DNA from: RECO01 sp050485385 | GTDB taxonomy: Bacteria; Pseudomonadota; Alphaproteobacteria; Geminicoccales; Geminicoccaceae | Direction of reading: 5' to 3' | Assembly (NCBI GenBank): GCA_050485385.1 | Contig: JBJHBG010000172.1 | Span: forward strand, 1-6,317 | DNA length: 6,317 bases | In this document: one piece after another, positions 1 through 6,317 of the stretch | Numbering within the stretch: the first letter of the stretch is position 1 | Layout of the letters: each line of letters starts with the position of its first letter | The notes under the pieces: model-generated | Seen by the model: only the letters and a program-made list of their open reading frames with translations | Databases searched by the model: none | What the model was told of the DNA's origin: nothing | Translations under genes and position numbers: made by a program

Positions 1-691
1 GGTCCAGGTGGCGCGGGCGAAGCGGGCGGGCGCCAAGGTGCTGACCTTCGCGCCGGCCGTCGCCATCGCCAAGCGGCTGGTGCGGGCCGGCGTCGACGGC
101 CTGATCGTCGAAGGTGCGGAGGCCGGCGGCCACATCGGCCCGGTCGCGACCAGCGTGCTCGCCCAAGAGGTGCTGCCGGCGGTGCGCGAGGTGCCGGTGT
201 TCGTGGCCGGCGGCATCGGCCACGGCGAGGCGGTTGCCGCGTATGTGCGGATGGGGGCGGCGGGCTGCCAGCTCGGCACCCGCTTCGCCTGCGCCGCCGA
301 ATCGATCGCCCATCCCCGCTTCAAGCAGGCGCTGGTCCGCGCCAGCGCCCGCGACGCGCTGCCGACCGTGCAGGTCGACCCGGCCTTCCGCGTGATCCCG
401 GTGCGCGCCCTGGTCAACACGGCGACCGAGCGTTTCCAGACGATGCAGGTCGAGACGATCCGCCGCTTCCGCAGTGGCGAGATCGTCTTCGACGAGGCGG
501 CACTCGCCATCGAGCACTTCTGGGCCGGTGCGCTGCGCCGCGCGGTGATCGACGGCGACGTCGAGAACGGCTCGTTGATGGCCGGGCAGAGCGTCGGCAT
601 GGTCAAGGCCGTGGAGCCCGTGGCGGACATCCTGGCCGCACTGCTCGACCAGGCGGCGGCGGCGCTCGAGCGAACGGACGCCGCGGCGTGA
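1..691 (+). CDS. Nitronate monooxygenase / FabK-like flavin oxidoreductase, C-terminal part (5' truncated by window)
   Basis: The reading frame is open from position 2, so the gene begins upstream; the GTG at 8 is internal and not a credible start. The visible 229 residues form the C-terminal half of an FMN-dependent TIM barrel of the nitronate monooxygenase (2-nitropropane dioxygenase)/enoyl-ACP reductase II family. The motif EAGGHIG (about nt 119-139) carries the His (nt 131-133) that matches the family's catalytic or flavin-proximal histidine. AGGIGHGEAVAAYVRMGAAG followed by LGTRF (about nt 206-280) matches the FMN-phosphate-binding strands. The tail has the usual GSLMAGQSVGMV segment. 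Known members oxidise alkyl nitronates with O2 or reduce enoyl-ACP; the substrate cannot be told from this fragment. Its TGA overlaps the ptsP start, which suggests co-transcription. The family call is solid but the exact reaction is uncertain. Confidence 0.85.
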   Translation, partial: VQVARAKRAGAKVLTFAPAVAIAKRLVRAGVDGLIVEGAEAGGHIGPVATSVLAQEVLPAVREVPVFVAGGIGHGEAVAAYVRMGAAGCQLGTRFACAAESIAHPRFKQALVRASARDALPTVQVDPAFRVIPVRALVNTATERFQTMQVETIRRFRSGEIVFDEAALAIEHFWAGALRRAVIDGDVENGSLMAGQSVGMVKAVEPVADILAALLDQAAAALERTDAAA

Positions 692-3012
692 GTGCGGGCT
701 GGGGCGCCTCGTCGTCCTTGCCGACGGACCCGCGCGCGCCGGAGTTGAGCGCCGCCCGCCGCCTCCTGCGCCGGATCATGGAGTTGGCCGCGGCCCCCAT
801 CCGGCCGCAGGAGCGGCTCGACCGCATCGTCGGCCTCATCGCCACCGACATGGTGGCCGAGGTGTGCTCGATCTACGTCCGGCGCAGCGGCAACGTGCTG
901 GAACTGTTCGCAACGCAAGGCCTGCGCACCGACGCCGTCCACCAGACCCGGATCCGCGCGGGCGAGGGCCTCGTCGGCCACATCGCCAAGACGGCGGCGA
1001 TCGTGAACACGTCGGAAGCGCAGCACGACCCACGGTTCCAGTATTTCCCGGAGACCGGCGAGGAGATCTACCGCTCGTTCCTCGGCGTGCCGATCCTGCG
1101 CGGCGGCGAGGTGGTCGGCGTGGTCGTGGTGCAGAACACGGCAGCACGGACCTACGCCGAGGACGAGGTCGAGGCGCTGGAGATCATCGCCACGCTGCTC
1201 GGCGAGATGCTGAATTCGGGCGGCCTCGTCGACGCCGACACCTACCGCGACCTCGCCGGCATCGCCGCACCGCCGCAGCGCCTCGTCGGCACCGCCCTGG
1301 TCCGCGGCGTGGCGCTCGGCAATGCCGTGCTGCACCACCCGCCGCCGCGCGTCACCCGCTTCGTCAGCGAGAACCCGGAGTTGGAGACCGCCCGGCTGGA
1401 GCGGGCGATGCAGGCGCTCAGGCTCGACGTCGACCGGCTGGTGGCGAGCGCCGGGCTGGGCCTGGGCGAGCACGGCGACGTGCTCGAGGCGTATCGCATG
1501 CTCAGCCACGACCGCTCGTGGTTCCGCCGGCTGCACGAGGCGATCCTGACCGGCCTCACCGCCGAGGCCGCGGTGCGCCGCGTCCAGGAGGAGACTCGCG
1601 TCCGGCTGAGCCAGTCGGCCAACGCCTATCTCCGCGAACGCCTGCTCGACCTCGACGATCTCGCCAACCGCCTCCTCGGCCACCTCGTCGGCACGCCGCG
1701 CGGCCGGGCGCCGGAGGAGTTGCCCGAACGCTGCATCGTCATCGCGCGCACGCTGAGCGCGGCCGAACTGCTGGACTACGACCGCACCAAGCTCAAGGGG
1801 CTGGTGCTGGAGGAAGGCTCGCACACGGCGCACGCGACGATCATCGCCCGGGCGCTGGAGATTCCGGTCCTCGGCGGCGTCGACCGCGCCTTCGCGGCGG
1901 TGCACGACGGCGACGTGGTGGCGCTCGATGCCGACCACGGTCAGCTCTTCCTGCGGCCGAACGAGGACGTGGAGCAGGTCTTCGCCCGCTCGCTGGAGGC
2001 CAGGCAGGCGGCCCGTGCCCGCATCCGCGAGTTGCGCCACCTGCCGAGCGTCAGCCGCGACGGCATCGCGGTCGGCCTGTCGCTCAACGCCGCGTTCTTG
2101 ATGGACCTCGACGCGCTGAACGACACCGCCGCCGACGGCATCGGCCTCTACCGCACCGAGCTGGCCTACATGGTCCGCTCCAGCTACCCCGACCTCGGCG
2201 ACCAGACCGAGCTCTATCGCCGGATCGTGCAGGCGCTGGACGGCCGGCCCTGCACCTTCCGCACCCTCGACGTCGGCAGCGACAAGATCCTCCCCTATTG
2301 GCGCTTTCCCCAGGAGGAGAACCCGGCGATGGGTTGGCGGGCGATGCGCCTCGTCCTCGACCAGCCGTTCCTGTTGCGCCAGCAGCTTCGGGCGCTGATC
2401 CGCGCCCATGGCAACCGCCCGCTCAAGGTGATGTTCCCGATGGTGGCGGAGGTCGCCGAGTTCGACCGTGCCAAGGCGCTGCTGGACCGGGAACTGGACC
2501 GCGCCCGCAGCACCGGCGAGGTCACGCCGGATCGGGTCGACGTCGGCGCGATGCTGGAGGTGCCGGCCCTGATGTTCCAGCTCGACCGGCTGTTGGAGCG
2601 CGTCGCGTTCCTGTCGATCGGCACCAACGACCTGTTGCAGTTCCTCTTCGCCTGCGATCGCGGCAGCCCGCGACTGCACGGCCGCTACGACACGCTGGCG
2701 CCGTCGGTGCTGCATCTGGTACGCGAATTGGTGGAGCGCTGCCGACGGGCCGGGGTCGAGCTTTCGGTCTGCGGCGAGATGGCGAGCCAGCCCCTGGACG
2801 CCATCGCTCTGGTGGCGCTCGGCGTCCGCCGGCTTTCCGTGACGCCGGCCAGCATCGGTCCGATCAAGGCCGTGATCCGATCGCTCGACGTCGGTGCGAC
2901 GGCGGGTTTTCTGCGCGCCCAGGCTGAATTGCCGGTCCATTCGGTGCGTGATACGCTGGCGGCATATGTGCGTGATCGCCACGTCGATTTGCCGGACGAG
3001 GGCCTGTTTTGA
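688..3012 (+). CDS. ptsP: Phosphoenolpyruvate-protein phosphotransferase PtsP (EI-Ntr)
   Basis: First enzyme of the nitrogen-type PTS: it autophosphorylates from PEP in the cytoplasm and passes the phosphate to NPr and then EIIA-Ntr, a regulatory relay rather than sugar uptake. The 774 residues are close to the family norm (E. coli PtsP is about 750). Domains in order: GAF (about 40-176), the enzyme I N-terminal/HPr-binding region (about 199-325), the swivelling phosphohistidine domain, and the PEP-binding barrel (about 445-735). The phosphoacceptor His is H382 in TAHATIIAR. PEP-site motifs are intact: GIGLYRTE (R489), FRTLDVGSDK (524-533), ENPAMGWRAMR (545-555), metal ligands E624 and D648 in GTNDL, and catalytic C695 in VCGEMA. 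The GTG start overlaps the upstream stop in GTGA, implying translational coupling; its Shine-Dalgarno is weak. An ATG at 778 is less likely because residues before it (LLRRI) match the family's usual N-terminus. In some alphaproteobacteria the GAF domain senses glutamine; that is not shown here. Confidence 0.96.
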   Translation: MSAGWGASSSLPTDPRAPELSAARRLLRRIMELAAAPIRPQERLDRIVGLIATDMVAEVCSIYVRRSGNVLELFATQGLRTDAVHQTRIRAGEGLVGHIAKTAAIVNTSEAQHDPRFQYFPETGEEIYRSFLGVPILRGGEVVGVVVVQNTAARTYAEDEVEALEIIATLLGEMLNSGGLVDADTYRDLAGIAAPPQRLVGTALVRGVALGNAVLHHPPPRVTRFVSENPELETARLERAMQALRLDVDRLVASAGLGLGEHGDVLEAYRMLSHDRSWFRRLHEAILTGLTAEAAVRRVQEETRVRLSQSANAYLRERLLDLDDLANRLLGHLVGTPRGRAPEELPERCIVIARTLSAAELLDYDRTKLKGLVLEEGSHTAHATIIARALEIPVLGGVDRAFAAVHDGDVVALDADHGQLFLRPNEDVEQVFARSLEARQAARARIRELRHLPSVSRDGIAVGLSLNAAFLMDLDALNDTAADGIGLYRTELAYMVRSSYPDLGDQTELYRRIVQALDGRPCTFRTLDVGSDKILPYWRFPQEENPAMGWRAMRLVLDQPFLLRQQLRALIRAHGNRPLKVMFPMVAEVAEFDRAKALLDRELDRARSTGEVTPDRVDVGAMLEVPALMFQLDRLLERVAFLSIGTNDLLQFLFACDRGSPRLHGRYDTLAPSVLHLVRELVERCRRAGVELSVCGEMASQPLDAIALVALGVRRLSVTPASIGPIKAVIRSLDVGATAGFLRAQAELPVHSVRDTLAAYVRDRHVDLPDEGLF

Positions 3013-3078
3013 GCCGATGGTGGCCCTGGTAACGTTGCGGACGAGCGAGGGACCGTGCGGATTCGATCGAAGGAGCGC

Positions 3079-3084
3079 AAGGAG
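3079..3084 (+). promoter_or_regulatory. Ribosome binding site of the rodZ-like gene
   Basis: AAGGAG lies 6 nt before GTG at 3091. It favours this start over the in-frame GTG at 3055, whose nearest purine run (GAGGGA, 3047-3052) is only 2 nt away, and over the in-frame ATG at 3127, which has no Shine-Dalgarno upstream. Confidence 0.75.
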
Positions 3085-3090
3085 CATCCG

Positions 3091-4182
3091 GTGGCCGAGG
3101 CCGCCGTCGCCGGCGGCGCCGTGCCGATGGCGCAGGAGCCGCTGTTGCGGCAGATCGGCACGCATCTGCGCCAAGCCCGCGAGGAACGCGGTCTCGACGT
3201 GCGCGACGTGGCGGACCTCCTCCGCATCCGGGCCCCCTATCTGCACGACCTGGAGGACGGCGAGCTCGCCAAAATCCCCGGCCGCGCCTACGCGCTCGGC
3301 TTTCTCCGCTCCTACGCCGACTATCTGGGCTTCGACGGCGAGGCCATCGTCGACGAGGTGAAGCGCGCCGGCGACCGGCTGCCGGAAAGCCCGCGCCTGC
3401 ACTACCGCGAACCCCTGCCCGAGAGCCACCGCCCGCCCCTGGTCCTGGCGGGCGTGTCCATCCTGCTGGCAGCCGTGGTCTACGTCGGCTGGCAGACGTG
3501 GCAGGACCGCGGCCGGATCCCGGATCTGGGCCTCACGGCGACCACCACCGAAGGCGAGCCGGCAGCGGCGGACGACAGCTTGCAGGCGGCCGCGCCGGCG
3601 CCCGAAGCAGTCGCCGAAGCGCCGGTCGACGGCCCGCTCGCCCAGCTCGACCTGCCCGACCTGCCGCCCGTGCCGTCCGCACCCGGCGCCGGCACGCTGC
3701 TCGGCCTGGAGGACGACGACGGGCCGCCGCTCGCCGACGGCGACACCGACCCCGACGTGATGCTCAGCGCCATCCTCGACGACGCGCCGGCCGCCGCGGC
3801 GGCGGAGGCCGACGGCGAGACGGCCGCCGGCAGCGGCAGCGGCGATCTGATGCAGGTGATCGCCCAACAGACGGGCGGCGTCGAGCCGCGCCCCCTCGGC
3901 GACCAGGACGGCGGGGGCCGCGTCGTGCTGGTCGCCAGCGCGCCGAGCTGGGTGCAGGTCAGGAGCACGGATCGCGGCTACGTGTGGACCCGGACGATGG
4001 AGCCGGGGGATGCCTATTTCGTGCCGAACCGCGAGGACTTGGCGCTTTGGACCGGCAATGCCGGCGGTCTCCACGTCATCGTCGACGGCGAGGTGCTGCG
4101 GCCCTTGGGCGGCACCGGGCAGGTCCGCCGCGACATCCCACTGGGGGCGGATCGTCTGCATTCCCAATTCGCCCAGAACTGA
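3091..4182 (+). CDS. rodZ: RodZ-like helix-turn-helix, single-pass membrane protein
   Basis: A 363-residue protein with RodZ architecture. It has an N-terminal cytoplasmic XRE/HTH_25-type domain (about 15-95, with LRQAREERGLDVRDVADLL and a PGRAYALGFLRSYADYLG stretch typical of the family). One transmembrane helix follows (about 116-134, PLVLAGVSILLAAVVYVGW), then a long Ala/Pro/Asp/Glu-rich linker (about 145-270). The C-terminal beta-rich domain (about 275-355, VVLVASAPSWVQVRS... to PLGADRL) resembles the DUF4115/RodZ C-terminal domain. In E. coli RodZ links MreB filaments to the wall-elongation machinery; the same role is inferred here. The gene sits 78 nt after ptsP and 40 nt before ispG; rodZ next to ispG is a recurrent proteobacterial pairing, which supports the name. 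I chose the GTG at 3091 for its Shine-Dalgarno; starting at 3055 would add 12 residues. The HTH domain in RodZ proteins mainly binds MreB, so calling it a transcription factor would be risky. Confidence 0.85.
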   Translation: MAEAAVAGGAVPMAQEPLLRQIGTHLRQAREERGLDVRDVADLLRIRAPYLHDLEDGELAKIPGRAYALGFLRSYADYLGFDGEAIVDEVKRAGDRLPESPRLHYREPLPESHRPPLVLAGVSILLAAVVYVGWQTWQDRGRIPDLGLTATTTEGEPAAADDSLQAAAPAPEAVAEAPVDGPLAQLDLPDLPPVPSAPGAGTLLGLEDDDGPPLADGDTDPDVMLSAILDDAPAAAAAEADGETAAGSGSGDLMQVIAQQTGGVEPRPLGDQDGGGRVVLVASAPSWVQVRSTDRGYVWTRTMEPGDAYFVPNREDLALWTGNAGGLHVIVDGEVLRPLGGTGQVRRDIPLGADRLHSQFAQN

Positions 4183-4222
4183 CCACACTGCCCCATAAGC
4201 CACCGCCCAGCCGAGGTTTGTC

Positions 4223-5470
4223 ATGGTCGCGCTTGCCGAGATCGTCCGCCATCCGACCCACGCCGTGAACGTCGGCGGCGTCGTCGTCGGCGGCGGTGCG
4301 CCCGTGGTCGTCCAGTCGATGACCAACACCGACACCGCCGATGTCGCCGGGACCGTGCGGCAAGTGCGCGAGTTGGCCCAGGCCGGCTCCGAGATCGTCC
4401 GGGTCACCGTCAACAACGACGAGGCCGCCGCCGCCGTCCCACACATCCGCGACCGGCTGATGGCGCTCGGCGTCGACGTGCCGCTGGTCGGCTGCTTTCA
4501 CTACAACGGCCACAAGCTGTTGAAGGACCACCCGGCCTGCGCCGAGGCCCTTGCCAAGTACCGCATCAATCCCGGCAACGTCGGCTTTCGCGAGAAGCGC
4601 GACCGCCAGTTCGAGATGATCGTCGAGCGGGCCATCGAGTACGGCAAGCCGGTACGCATCGGCGCCAATTGGGGCTCGCTCGACCAGGAGTTGGCGCAGG
4701 CGCTGATGGACGAGAACGCCGCCCTGGCCGAGCCGCAGGACGCGGATGGCGTGATGCGCGAGGCGCTGGTCCGCTCGGCGCTGGACAACGCCGCCAAGGC
4801 CGAGGCCATCGGGCTTGCCCGGGACCGCATCATCCTCTCGGCCAAGGTCAGCCGCGTGCCCGACCTCGTCGCCGTCTACGGGGAACTGGCGCGCCGCTCG
4901 GACTACGCGCTGCATCTGGGGCTGACCGAGGCCGGCATGGGCGCCAAGGGCGTCGTCGCCACCACCTCGGCCCTGGCACTGCTGCTCACCCAGGGCATTG
5001 GCGACACCATCCGCGCGTCGCTGACGCCCCGGCCGGGCGAGGCGCGCGTGACCGAGGTGCAGGTCTGCCAGGAAGTGCTGCAATCCTTGGGCCTGCGCTC
5101 CTTCACCCCTCAGGTCACGGCCTGTCCGGGCTGCGGGCGCACCACCAGCACCACCTTCCAGGAGTTGGCCGAGCGCATCGAGGGCTATCTCCGGGCGCAG
5201 ATGCCGGTCTGGAAGGCGCGCTATCCCGGCGTCGAGGACCTCAAGGTCGCGGTCATGGGCTGCATCGTCAACGGTCCGGGCGAGAGCAAGCATGCCGATA
5301 TCGGCATCAGCCTGCCCGGCACCGGCGAGCAGCCCGCAGCCCCCGTCTTCGTCGACGGCGAGAAGCGGCTGACCCTGCGCGGTGCCGGCATCGCCGAGGA
5401 GTTCCAGGCGATCGTCGAGGACTACGTCCGCCGTCGCTACGGTGCCGAGCCCGACCAGACGGCCGCCTGA
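4223..5470 (+). CDS. ispG: 4-hydroxy-3-methylbut-2-en-1-yl diphosphate synthase (flavodoxin/ferredoxin), IspG
   Basis: Penultimate enzyme of the MEP isoprenoid pathway: reductive conversion of MEcPP to HMBPP in the cytoplasm using a [4Fe-4S] cluster. The 415-residue product starts with the barrel strand motif VVVQSMTNTDTADV and contains GNVGF, RIGANWGSL and LGLTEAG segments typical of the TIM-barrel domain. The cluster ligands are present: C301 and C304 in ACPGCGRTT, C347 in MGCIVNGPGE, and the Glu ligand E354. The protein is longer than E. coli IspG (372), with the Cys304-Cys347 spacing about 11 residues larger; longer forms are usual in alpha- and betaproteobacteria. ATG 4223 is preceded by GAGG (4213-4216) at 6-nt spacing. 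It follows the rodZ-like gene by 40 nt with no visible terminator, so it is probably in the same operon. No hisS follows, unlike in many relatives; instead a convergent osmC-type gene begins 24 bp downstream of the stop. Confidence 0.97.
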   Translation: MVALAEIVRHPTHAVNVGGVVVGGGAPVVVQSMTNTDTADVAGTVRQVRELAQAGSEIVRVTVNNDEAAAAVPHIRDRLMALGVDVPLVGCFHYNGHKLLKDHPACAEALAKYRINPGNVGFREKRDRQFEMIVERAIEYGKPVRIGANWGSLDQELAQALMDENAALAEPQDADGVMREALVRSALDNAAKAEAIGLARDRIILSAKVSRVPDLVAVYGELARRSDYALHLGLTEAGMGAKGVVATTSALALLLTQGIGDTIRASLTPRPGEARVTEVQVCQEVLQSLGLRSFTPQVTACPGCGRTTSTTFQELAERIEGYLRAQMPVWKARYPGVEDLKVAVMGCIVNGPGESKHADIGISLPGTGEQPAAPVFVDGEKRLTLRGAGIAEEFQAIVEDYVRRRYGAEPDQTAA

Positions 5471-5494
5471 CGGACCCGGCACCGCGTGGCGAAG

Positions 5495-6046
5495 TCAGAC
5501 CTTCTCCACCACCACCTCGACCGGCAGCGCGCGCGAGATCATGTCGTAGACGGGCGAGAAGCCGGCGAGGCTGCGCAGGGTGGCGGCATCGGCATCGGCG
5601 CTCACCTGGATCCGGACCCGCACCTCGGAGAAGCCCTTGCGCACATGGCGGTCGAGGCCGAGGAACCCGCGCAGGTCGAGGTCGCCCTCCAGCGACGACT
5701 GGATGGAACGGACGACGATGCCGCGGGCGGCGGCGTGGTAGGCCATGGTGGTGGTGAGGCAGCCGGCCAGCGCGTGGAGCACGTACTCGACGGGATTGGG
5801 CGCCGCGTCGGCGCCGAGCAGCACCGGGGGCTCGGCATTGTCGAGCACGAAGGGCGCGGCGTGGTCGTGCTCGCCACCCGCACCTCGGAACCCCTCGATC
5901 GTCGAACGGTTGTGGTCGCCACCCAGCCAATGGTTGGCGGCGCGGAAGCGGAAGTCGGCGAGGCTCGGATCGGCCTTCACCGCGTCGATGGTGGCGACCA
6001 GGGCGGCGGTATCGACGCCGTTGATCATGGTGGCTTGCATGTCCAT
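5495..6046 (-). CDS. OsmC family protein (single-cysteine type)
   Basis: A 183-residue protein of the OsmC/Ohr fold, a family whose best-known members reduce organic hydroperoxides using two cysteines. Family signs are NPVEYVLHALAGCLTTTMAYHAAARG (read as NPVEYVLHALAGC then LTTTMAYHAAARG) on the central helix, the beta-rich middle with GDLDLRGFLGLD, and the C-terminal FSPVYDMISRALPV. C96 occupies the peroxidatic position and is the only cysteine. The second position, usually Cys in Ohr and OsmC, is S164 here, as in a known OsmC-like subgroup, so classical peroxidase chemistry is uncertain. The ATG at 6046 is chosen because AAAGGA lies 7 nt upstream and homology begins just after it. The frame stays open to a TTG at 6241, but that extension is Arg-rich, has no homology and would run into the transposase end. 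The gene is convergent to ispG and should have its own promoter in 6047-6237. Confidence 0.88.
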   Translation of the reverse strand: MDMQATMINGVDTAALVATIDAVKADPSLADFRFRAANHWLGGDHNRSTIEGFRGAGGEHDHAAPFVLDNAEPPVLLGADAAPNPVEYVLHALAGCLTTTMAYHAAARGIVVRSIQSSLEGDLDLRGFLGLDRHVRKGFSEVRVRIQVSADADAATLRSLAGFSPVYDMISRALPVEVVVEKV

Positions 6047-6053
6047 CGTTTCG

Positions 6054-6068
6054 TCCTTTCCCGAAGGA
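6054..6068 (-). promoter_or_regulatory. Small inverted repeat covering the osmC-type gene's Shine-Dalgarno
   Basis: On the mRNA strand UCCUU and AAGGA can pair around a 5-nt CGGGA loop. The 3' arm is the core of the AAAGGA ribosome binding site, 7 nt before the ATG at 6046. The pairing is seen in the sequence; a regulatory effect on translation is only inferred, and a 5-bp stem may be chance. Confidence 0.35.
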
Positions 6069-6071
6069 TTC

Positions 6072-6088
6072 CGCTCCGACGCGGAGCG
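6072..6088. repeat. Perfect 7-bp inverted repeat with 3-nt centre upstream of the osmC-type gene
   Basis: CGCTCCG-ACG-CGGAGCG is a perfect hyphenated palindrome whose near edge is 25 bp upstream of the osmC-type ATG. It could be a repressor operator or a stable hairpin in the 5' leader. It is not followed by a T-run on either strand, so it does not look like a Rho-independent terminator. No matching regulator gene is in the window. Confidence 0.5.
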
Positions 6089-6237
6089 ATGGACGGACGA
6101 TAGGCCGCACCCGGCACCGCGAGACGAGCGTGATCGGCCGCCGACGGGTCGATCGTGCCACCAACGACGGCGGCGAGGGCGGCGAGGGCGGAGGAGGATC
6201 GAGCCTCTCGGAAGGCCCGCTAGAGTATCCGTGATGA

Positions 6238-6317
6238 TCAAGCGAGTTTCTGGGTCCAGGTTCGGTTGCTGCGGAGCAGGGTATTGGCGAGCAGGACGAG
6301 CTTGCGCATGACGGCGA
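6238..6317 (-). CDS. Transposase C-terminal end, probably IS110 family (partial, cut by window edge)
   Basis: On the minus strand an open frame enters from the window edge and ends with TGA at 6240-6238. The last residues read AVMRKLVLLANTLLR followed by SNRTWTQKLA. The pattern MRKL.-.LAN.LLR-..R.W ending in a short basic tail is characteristic of the extreme C-terminus of IS110/IS116/IS902-type transposases (DEDD RuvC-like domain followed by a Transposase_20 domain with a serine nucleophile). Only about 25 codons are visible, so neither catalytic domain can be checked, and it is unknown whether the element is intact. The frame has no stop before the edge. The assignment rests on recalled family similarity over a short stretch. 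Confidence 0.7.
   Translation of the reverse strand, partial: AVMRKLVLLANTLLRSNRTWTQKLA

Larger units (their letters stand above)
6047..6237. other. Noncoding stretch between the osmC-type gene and the transposase end
   Basis: 191 bp that should contain the leader and promoter of the osmC-type gene, and the unresolved terminal sequence of the insertion element. Besides the two inverted repeats near 6054-6088, it holds a 9-bp direct tandem repeat (GGCGAGGGC at 6172-6180 and 6181-6189) within a G-rich run. I see no convincing -35/-10 pair; TATCGT on the minus strand (6097-6102) is a weak -10 candidate without a good -35. The insertion element's boundary cannot be placed by eye. Confidence 0.5.

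Noticed and set aside
864..2927. Long plus-strand open frame (687 codons) within ptsP
   Set aside because: Its product is an Arg/Pro/Gly/Ala-rich out-of-frame translation of ptsP, whose own frame shows all enzyme I motifs.
3055..3090. Upstream GTG start for the rodZ-like gene at 3055
   Set aside because: Its purine run is only 2 nt away, whereas GTG 3091 has AAGGAG at 6-nt spacing; the 12 extra residues add no recognisable domain.
3541..3870. Repetitive Ala/Pro/Asp-rich stretch as a possible separate element or recombined segment
   Set aside because: It is in frame and fits the variable periplasmic linker of RodZ proteins; no exact repeats or composition break are seen.
4076..5482. Long minus-strand open frame (468 codons) opposite ispG
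   Set aside because: It is an antisense shadow of a strongly supported ispG in GC-rich DNA; its translation is low-complexity and matches no family I recognise.
6047..6241. N-terminal extension of the osmC-type frame to a TTG at 6241
   Set aside because: The 65 extra residues are Arg-rich with no family similarity, there is no ribosome site, and the extension would overlap the transposase stop. ATG 6046 has a good Shine-Dalgarno.
5307..6311. Other overlapping frames around the osmC-type gene on both strands
   Set aside because: All give Arg/Pro/Ala-rich low-complexity translations typical of out-of-frame reading in high-GC DNA.
1..6317. CRISPR array, tRNA/rRNA, toxin-antitoxin, phage or defence module
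   Set aside because: No spaced direct repeats, no tRNA-like fold and no gene of such a system were found; the genes present are housekeeping plus an IS edge.

Overview
The window is very GC-rich with strong G/C third-position bias. It reads as chromosomal DNA of an alphaproteobacterium, probably near Rhodospirillales. This is an inference from the PtsP sequence style (GAF domain plus PTS enzyme I), the long IspG, and the ptsP - rodZ-like - ispG order.

Layout. Positions 1-691 (+) hold the C-terminal part of a nitronate monooxygenase/FabK-like flavin oxidoreductase whose start lies upstream of the window. Its stop overlaps the GTG start of ptsP (688-3012, +), the nitrogen-type PTS enzyme I. 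After a 78-nt gap comes a RodZ-like membrane protein with an N-terminal helix-turn-helix (3091-4182, +). After a further 40 nt comes ispG (4223-5470, +), the iron-sulfur enzyme of the penultimate MEP-pathway step. No terminator is evident between these four genes, so they could be one transcript. An OsmC-family protein (5495-6046, -) converges on ispG with only 24 bp between stop codons. Its 5' leader contains two adjacent inverted repeats, one of which includes the ribosome binding site. At the right edge (6238-6317, -) are the last 25 or so codons of a transposase, most likely IS110 family, so a mobile element begins there and continues outside the window.

Function. PtsP feeds the regulatory PTS-Ntr phosphorelay, the RodZ-like protein is expected to act in cell shape or envelope organisation, and IspG supplies isoprenoid precursors (including those for the undecaprenyl carrier). 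The rodZ-ispG pairing recurs widely in proteobacteria. The flanks (flavin oxidoreductase on the left, osmC and an IS end on the right) look less conserved. I see no CRISPR array, tRNA, rRNA, phage module, defence system or clearly novel system; the core is ordinary housekeeping DNA. The points worth a second look are at the right end.
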